From positions 78,408 to 142,407 of the forward strand of contig NZ_JABBXF010000018.1 of NCBI RefSeq assembly GCF_013030945.1: a DNA stretch of 64,000 nt. Reading direction: 5' to 3'. Below, piece by piece: positions 60,547 through 64,000 of this stretch (position 1 is its first letter; the number at the start of each line of letters is the position of its first letter). The translations under genes and the position numbers were made by a program. Under the pieces are notes generated by a model, which saw only the letters and a list, made by a program, of their open reading frames with translations, searched no databases and had not been told where the DNA came from. The stretch comes from Streptomyces morookaense (GTDB lineage: Bacteria > Actinomycetota > Actinomycetes > Streptomycetales > Streptomycetaceae).

Positions 60547-62010
60547 TCAGCCCCCGTTGACCCGTGTGGCGATCCGGTCGCCCACTTCCTTGTCGATGTT
60601 GCGCCAGTACTGCAGGGCGCGTTCCAGGACGGGCGGCGTGACGCCGGCCTTGAGGTGGCCGGCCACGTTGGAGACGAGGCGTTCGCGGGCCGCCTCGTCC
60701 AGGACCTTGCGGACCATCGTGCCCGCCTGGCCCCAGTCGTCGTCCTCGCGGTGGAGTTTGTAGGCCTCGCGCACCATTTCGCCCGAGGCCTCCCAGCCCG
60801 CGATCTCGCCGAAGCGGGTGGTGTCGGCGGCCGGGCCGCCGTAGGAGTTGGGGGCGTACGGGCGGGCCGTGTTGGCCGGCTCGTAGCGCATCGGGCCGTC
60901 CTTCGCGTAGGAGTTGACGGCGGAATGCGGCCGGTTCGGCGGCAGCTGGGCGTAGTTGGGGCCGATCCGGTAGCGGTGCGTGTCCGGGTAGGAGAAGAGC
61001 CGGCCCAGCAGCATCTTGTCCGGTGAGGGGCCGATGCCGGGGACGAGGTTGGAGGGCTCGAAGGCGGCCTGCTCGATGTGGACGAAGAAGTCCTCGGGGT
61101 TGCGGTCCAGCGTCATCCGGCCGACCTCGATCAGGGGGTAGTCGCCGTGCGGCCACACCTTGGTGAGGTCGAAGGGGTTGAAGCGGTAGTCCGCGGCGTC
61201 GGCGAACGGCATGACCTGGACGTACATGGTCCAGGACGGGGCATTGCCGCTCTCGATGGCCTCGTGGAGGTCGCGGCGGTGCTTGTCGGCGTCGTGGCCC
61301 GCCAGTTCGTCGGCCTCCGACTGGGTGAGGAACTCGATGCCCTGGTCGGTCTTGATGTGGTACTTCACCCAGAACTTCTCGCCACCGCCGTTGACCCACA
61401 TGAACGTGTGCGAGCTGTATCCGTTCATGTGGCGCCAGGTCTTCGGGATGCCGCGGTCGCCCATGAGCCAGGTGACCATGTGGGCGGACTCGGGTGACAG
61501 CGTCCAGAAGTCCCACTGCATGTCGTTGTTCCGCAGGCCCGTGCGCGGGTGACGCTTCTGCGAGCGGATGAAGTCCTGGAACTTCTGCGGGTCGCGGACG
61601 AAGAAGATCGGGGTGTTGTTGCCGACGAGGTCGTAATTGCCGTGCTGTGTGTAGAACTTGAGGGCGAAGCCGCGGGGGTCGCGCCAGGTGTCCGGGGAAC
61701 CCTGCTCGCCGGCCACCGTGGAGAAGCGTGCGAGCATCTCCGTGCGCCGGCCGGGCTGGAAGAGGTCGGCCTTGGTGAACTGGCTGACGTCGTTGGTCAC
61801 CTGGAAGGTGCCGTACGCGCCGCCGCCCTTGGCGTGCACCACCCGCTCGGGGACCCGTTCCCGGTTGAACTGGGCCATCTTCTCGATCAGATAGTGATCC
61901 TGGAGCAGGATGGGGCCGGTGTCGCCGATGGTGAGCGAGTGCTCGTCGCTCTCCACCGGGATGCCGACGTTGTTCGTGGTGTACGGAGTGCTCTGCGCCG
62001 AGTCGGTCAT
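60547..62010 (-). CDS. katA: Monofunctional haem catalase
   Basis: The 487-residue small-subunit catalase converts hydrogen peroxide to water and oxygen. The distal His is H59 in [12 protein letters not shown], the distal Asn is in [10 protein letters not shown], and the proximal haem Tyr is in [14 protein letters not shown]. The [10 protein letters not shown] signature is intact. There is no signal peptide. Two dyads with GACA/TGTC arms lie 79-118 nt upstream. It is monocistronic with a strong terminator; a CatR/Fur-type regulator gene is not adjacent. Confidence 0.95.
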   Translation of the reverse strand: MTDSAQSTPYTTNNVGIPVESDEHSLTIGDTGPILLQDHYLIEKMAQFNRERVPERVVHAKGGGAYGTFQVTNDVSQFTKADLFQPGRRTEMLARFSTVAGEQGSPDTWRDPRGFALKFYTQHGNYDLVGNNTPIFFVRDPQKFQDFIRSQKRHPRTGLRNNDMQWDFWTLSPESAHMVTWLMGDRGIPKTWRHMNGYSSHTFMWVNGGGEKFWVKYHIKTDQGIEFLTQSEADELAGHDADKHRRDLHEAIESGNAPSWTMYVQVMPFADAADYRFNPFDLTKVWPHGDYPLIEVGRMTLDRNPEDFFVHIEQAAFEPSNLVPGIGPSPDKMLLGRLFSYPDTHRYRIGPNYAQLPPNRPHSAVNSYAKDGPMRYEPANTARPYAPNSYGGPAADTTRFGEIAGWEASGEMVREAYKLHREDDDWGQAGTMVRKVLDEAARERLVSNVAGHLKAGVTPPVLERALQYWRNIDKEVGDRIATRVNGG

Positions 62011-62087
62011 GGCTGGAAGACGCCTCCCGGAACGGAGATGGGCGAGGGCGTGGTGATGCCGCCCTCCATCCGAGCCAGTGAACCCCG

Positions 62088-62127
62088 CCGACAGGATGTC
62101 GGCAACAGGGGGCTGGACACTGTCCAG
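62088..62127. promoter_or_regulatory. Paired dyads upstream of catalase
   Basis: CCGACA-GGA-TGTCGG (62088-62102) and CTGGACA-C-TGTCCAG (62113-62127) are perfect inverted repeats whose centres are 25 bp apart. Both contain GACA-N-TGTC arms. They lie between the catalase start and the end of the phosphatase gene, the expected place for a peroxide-responsive operator. Confidence 0.5.
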
Positions 62128-62166
62128 AATTTCACCCCGTATGAGGGAACGGAAGCCGAGCAGGTT

Positions 62167-64000
62167 TCAGTGCACGTGAGCCGGCAGCGCCAGCTCGAAC
62201 CACACCACCTTGCCCGTGCTCAGCCGGGTCGCCCCCCACCGTCTGGCCAGCCTGTTCACCAGGTACAGCCCGCGCCCGCCCTCGTCCGAGGGCCGGGCCC
62301 GGCGCAGCCGCGGCAGCTGCGGCACGTCGTCGCCCACCTCGCAGCGGAGGACATCCGTCCGCAGCAGACGCAGCGTGATCGGGCGCTCCGCATACCGCAC
62401 CGCATTGGTGATCACCTCGCTGACCAGCAACTCCACGCTGTCCGTCAGCTCCTCCAGGCCCCAGCGGGTGAGCGCCCTGCGGGCCAGCCGGCGGGCCTGG
62501 CGAGCCGTCTGCGGGCGCGGGTCGAGGAACCAGTACGCGACATCGCTCGGCGCGATGCCCTCGAAGCGGGCGGCGAGCAGGGCGATGTCGTCGTCCCGGT
62601 CGCCGGGGCCGAGCATGCCGAGCACCTCGTCGCACAGCGGTTCCAGGGGCGGCGGGTTGGGGCCGGTGAGCCGGGCGGTGTCGATGAGCCGCTCGCGGAG
62701 CTGCTCGATGCCGGTCCACACGTCCCGGATGCGGGACTCCACGAGGCCGTCGGTGTAGAGGAGGAGGGTCGCCCCGGCCGGGGCGTCCAGCTCCACGGCC
62801 TCGAAGTCCACCCCGCCCACGCCGATCGGCGCGCCCGGCGGGACGCGCAGGACCTCGGCGCGGCCGCCGCGGTGGAGCATGATCGGCGGCGGATGGCCGG
62901 CGTTGGCGATCACGATGCGGTGCGCGACCGGGTCGTACACCGCATAGAGGCAGGTGGCCATGCGGTCGCTGCCGAGGCGCTGCGCCTGCTCGTCGAGGTG
63001 GTGCAGCACCTCCTGCGGCGGCAGGTCCAGACCGGCCAGGGTCTGCGCGGTGGTGCGCAGCTGGCCCATGATCGCGGCGGAGGTCATGGAGTGGCCCATG
63101 ACGTCGCCGACGACCAGGGCGACGCGGTTGCCGGGCAGCGGGATGGCGTCGTACCAGTCGCCGCCGACCCGGGCGGTCTCGGCGGCGGGGAGGTAGCGGC
63201 TGGCCAGCCGGACGCCGGTGGGCTGCGGGAGGGAGTCGGGCAGCATGGTGCGCTGCAGCTCGTCGGCGATGTAGACCTCGCGGCCGTAGAGCACGGCCTT
63301 GTCCACGCCGAGGGCGGTGTGGGTGGCCAGCTGGGCGGCGACGAGCAGGTCGTCGCTCTCGAACGGGGCCCGGTCGGCGCGGCGGACGAACACGGCCGCG
63401 CCGATCACCCTGCGCCGCCCGCGCAGCGGCGCGAGGATCGTGCGGTGCGCCTCCGGTACGTGCCGGTCCTCGCCGAGCAGTTCGGGCAGTGCCGCCCGGG
63501 CGGCCGGCGAGTCCCCGAAGACGGGTCTGACCCCGCGCAGCACTTCCGCGAGCGGCCCGCCTATCCGCACCTCGCAGCGCTCGGCCGCGGTCTCGGCGAG
63601 CGCCGGCCCCGGGTCGGGCCGTTCGCCCTGCGGGCCGCCGCCGCCCTCCTCGCCGTCAGCCCGCACATACTCCGGCAGCCGGTCGGTACGACGCAGCCGC
63701 AGCACGACGGGGCCCACGGGCCGCTCGTCGCCGACGGGCAGGGGGTCGCGCAGGTAGACGAGGATGGCGTCGGCGAAGGTGGGGACGGTGGCGCGGCAGA
63801 GTCCGAGGACGATCTCGTCGAGATCGATCCCGCGCGCGATCCGCCGCGTCGCGGCACCGACGAACCGGAGCCGCTCCCCGCTGGCGGGCGCCCCGTGCGG
63901 GGCGGGGTCGGTGCCGGATGCCCCGTGCGGGGCGGGTGCGGCGTCGGCGGGCGGTTGCGGCTCCGGGCCGGCGCCCGGTTCCCCGGCGGGCCCGGCCGCC
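62167..64000 (-). CDS. SpoIIE-type PP2C phosphatase with GAF and HATPase domains (5' end outside window)
   Basis: The frame is open to the right edge, so the N-terminus is missing. In order it has a GAF-like sensor region (RRIARGIDLDEIVLGLCRATVPTF, then ILAPLRGRRRVIGAAVFVRR), a PP2C/SpoIIE phosphatase (GGDWYDAIPLPGNRVALVVGDVMGHS; VIANAGHPPPIMLH; GATLLLYTDGLVESR) and a C-terminal HATPase_c anti-sigma kinase-like domain (ELLVSEVITNAVRYA; GRGLYLVNRLARRWG). Such proteins control sigma-factor partner switching in Streptomyces and are very numerous. The upstream visible part contains repeated Ala/Pro/His-Gly units from GCGCCCCGTGCGGGGC-like repeats (about 63888-63930). Confidence 0.88.
   Translation of the reverse strand, partial: AAGPAGEPGAGPEPQPPADAAPAPHGASGTDPAPHGAPASGERLRFVGAATRRIARGIDLDEIVLGLCRATVPTFADAILVYLRDPLPVGDERPVGPVVLRLRRTDRLPEYVRADGEEGGGGPQGERPDPGPALAETAAERCEVRIGGPLAEVLRGVRPVFGDSPAARAALPELLGEDRHVPEAHRTILAPLRGRRRVIGAAVFVRRADRAPFESDDLLVAAQLATHTALGVDKAVLYGREVYIADELQRTMLPDSLPQPTGVRLASRYLPAAETARVGGDWYDAIPLPGNRVALVVGDVMGHSMTSAAIMGQLRTTAQTLAGLDLPPQEVLHHLDEQAQRLGSDRMATCLYAVYDPVAHRIVIANAGHPPPIMLHRGGRAEVLRVPPGAPIGVGGVDFEAVELDAPAGATLLLYTDGLVESRIRDVWTGIEQLRERLIDTARLTGPNPPPLEPLCDEVLGMLGPGDRDDDIALLAARFEGIAPSDVAYWFLDPRPQTARQARRLARRALTRWGLEELTDSVELLVSEVITNAVRYAERPITLRLLRTDVLRCEVGDDVPQLPRLRRARPSDEGGRGLYLVNRLARRWGATRLSTGKVVWFELALPAHVH

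Overview
The window is chromosomal DNA of a Streptomyces or a very close relative. Evidence: very high GC, strong third-position GC bias, GTG and TTG starts, many ATGA overlaps, mycothiol enzymes (Mca), GTP-type PEP carboxykinase, a DasR-type chitinase operator, a Streptomyces-type Tad/Flp pilus locus, XRE/DUF397 pairs and several families of GC-rich palindromic intergenic repeats. I see no phage, transposase, CRISPR array, tRNA, rRNA or antibiotic biosynthetic cluster.

Layout. 1-222: a broken SigE-like gene at the left edge, split by a palindromic repeat. 0.3-9.6 kb: housekeeping genes (MarR regulator, threonine ammonia-lyase, DrrAB-type exporter, GreA, DUF4307, Mca, a small membrane protein, Uma2, a YyaL-type thioredoxin-domain protein). 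9.7-16.8 kb: TetR/MFS efflux pair, hemolysin III, PEPCK, a small unknown gene and an alanine-type aminotransferase. 16.9-23.6 kb: a divergent catabolic island (N-acyl-D-amino-acid deacylase and a DSD-type PLP lyase on one side; KDG-type kinase, IclR, RidA and GntP permease on the other). I infer that this degrades N-acetyl-D-glucosaminate or D-glucosaminate. 23.7-28.7 kb: accessory genes (AbiEi/DUF559 protein, acylphosphatase, secreted peptide, esterase, XRE/DUF397 pair, CxxC peptide, secreted serine protease). 28.7-30.7 kb: an unexplained structured intergenic stretch and a GH18 chitinase behind a DasR site.

30.8-42.5 kb is a Tad/Flp pilus locus: a head gene of unknown function, CpaB, a CpaE-TadE fusion, TadE, TadA ATPase, TadB, TadC, Flp pilin, a TadG-like gene lacking a normal start, a lipoprotein, an OmpA-domain protein and a membrane-anchored secreted protein. 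A prepilin peptidase follows after a DUF192 gene. A likely 6C-type small RNA sits between the peptidase and an aldo/keto reductase gene. 44.1-49.2 kb: cis-prenyltransferase, PIN-PhoH protein, secreted SLT lytic transglycosylase, AI-2E family permease. 49.4-51.6 kb: the AhpD/AhpC operon divergent from OxyR. 51.6-55.2 kb: FtsX-type ABC exporter with a PadR regulator. 55.3-64 kb: RHH/SPFH pair, bifunctional PBP, lipoprotein, CYTH protein, catalase, and a SpoIIE-type phosphatase running off the right edge.

All assignments come from reading motifs and gene order. No database search was run. Gene starts were chosen from ribosome binding sites, overlaps and remembered family N-termini.
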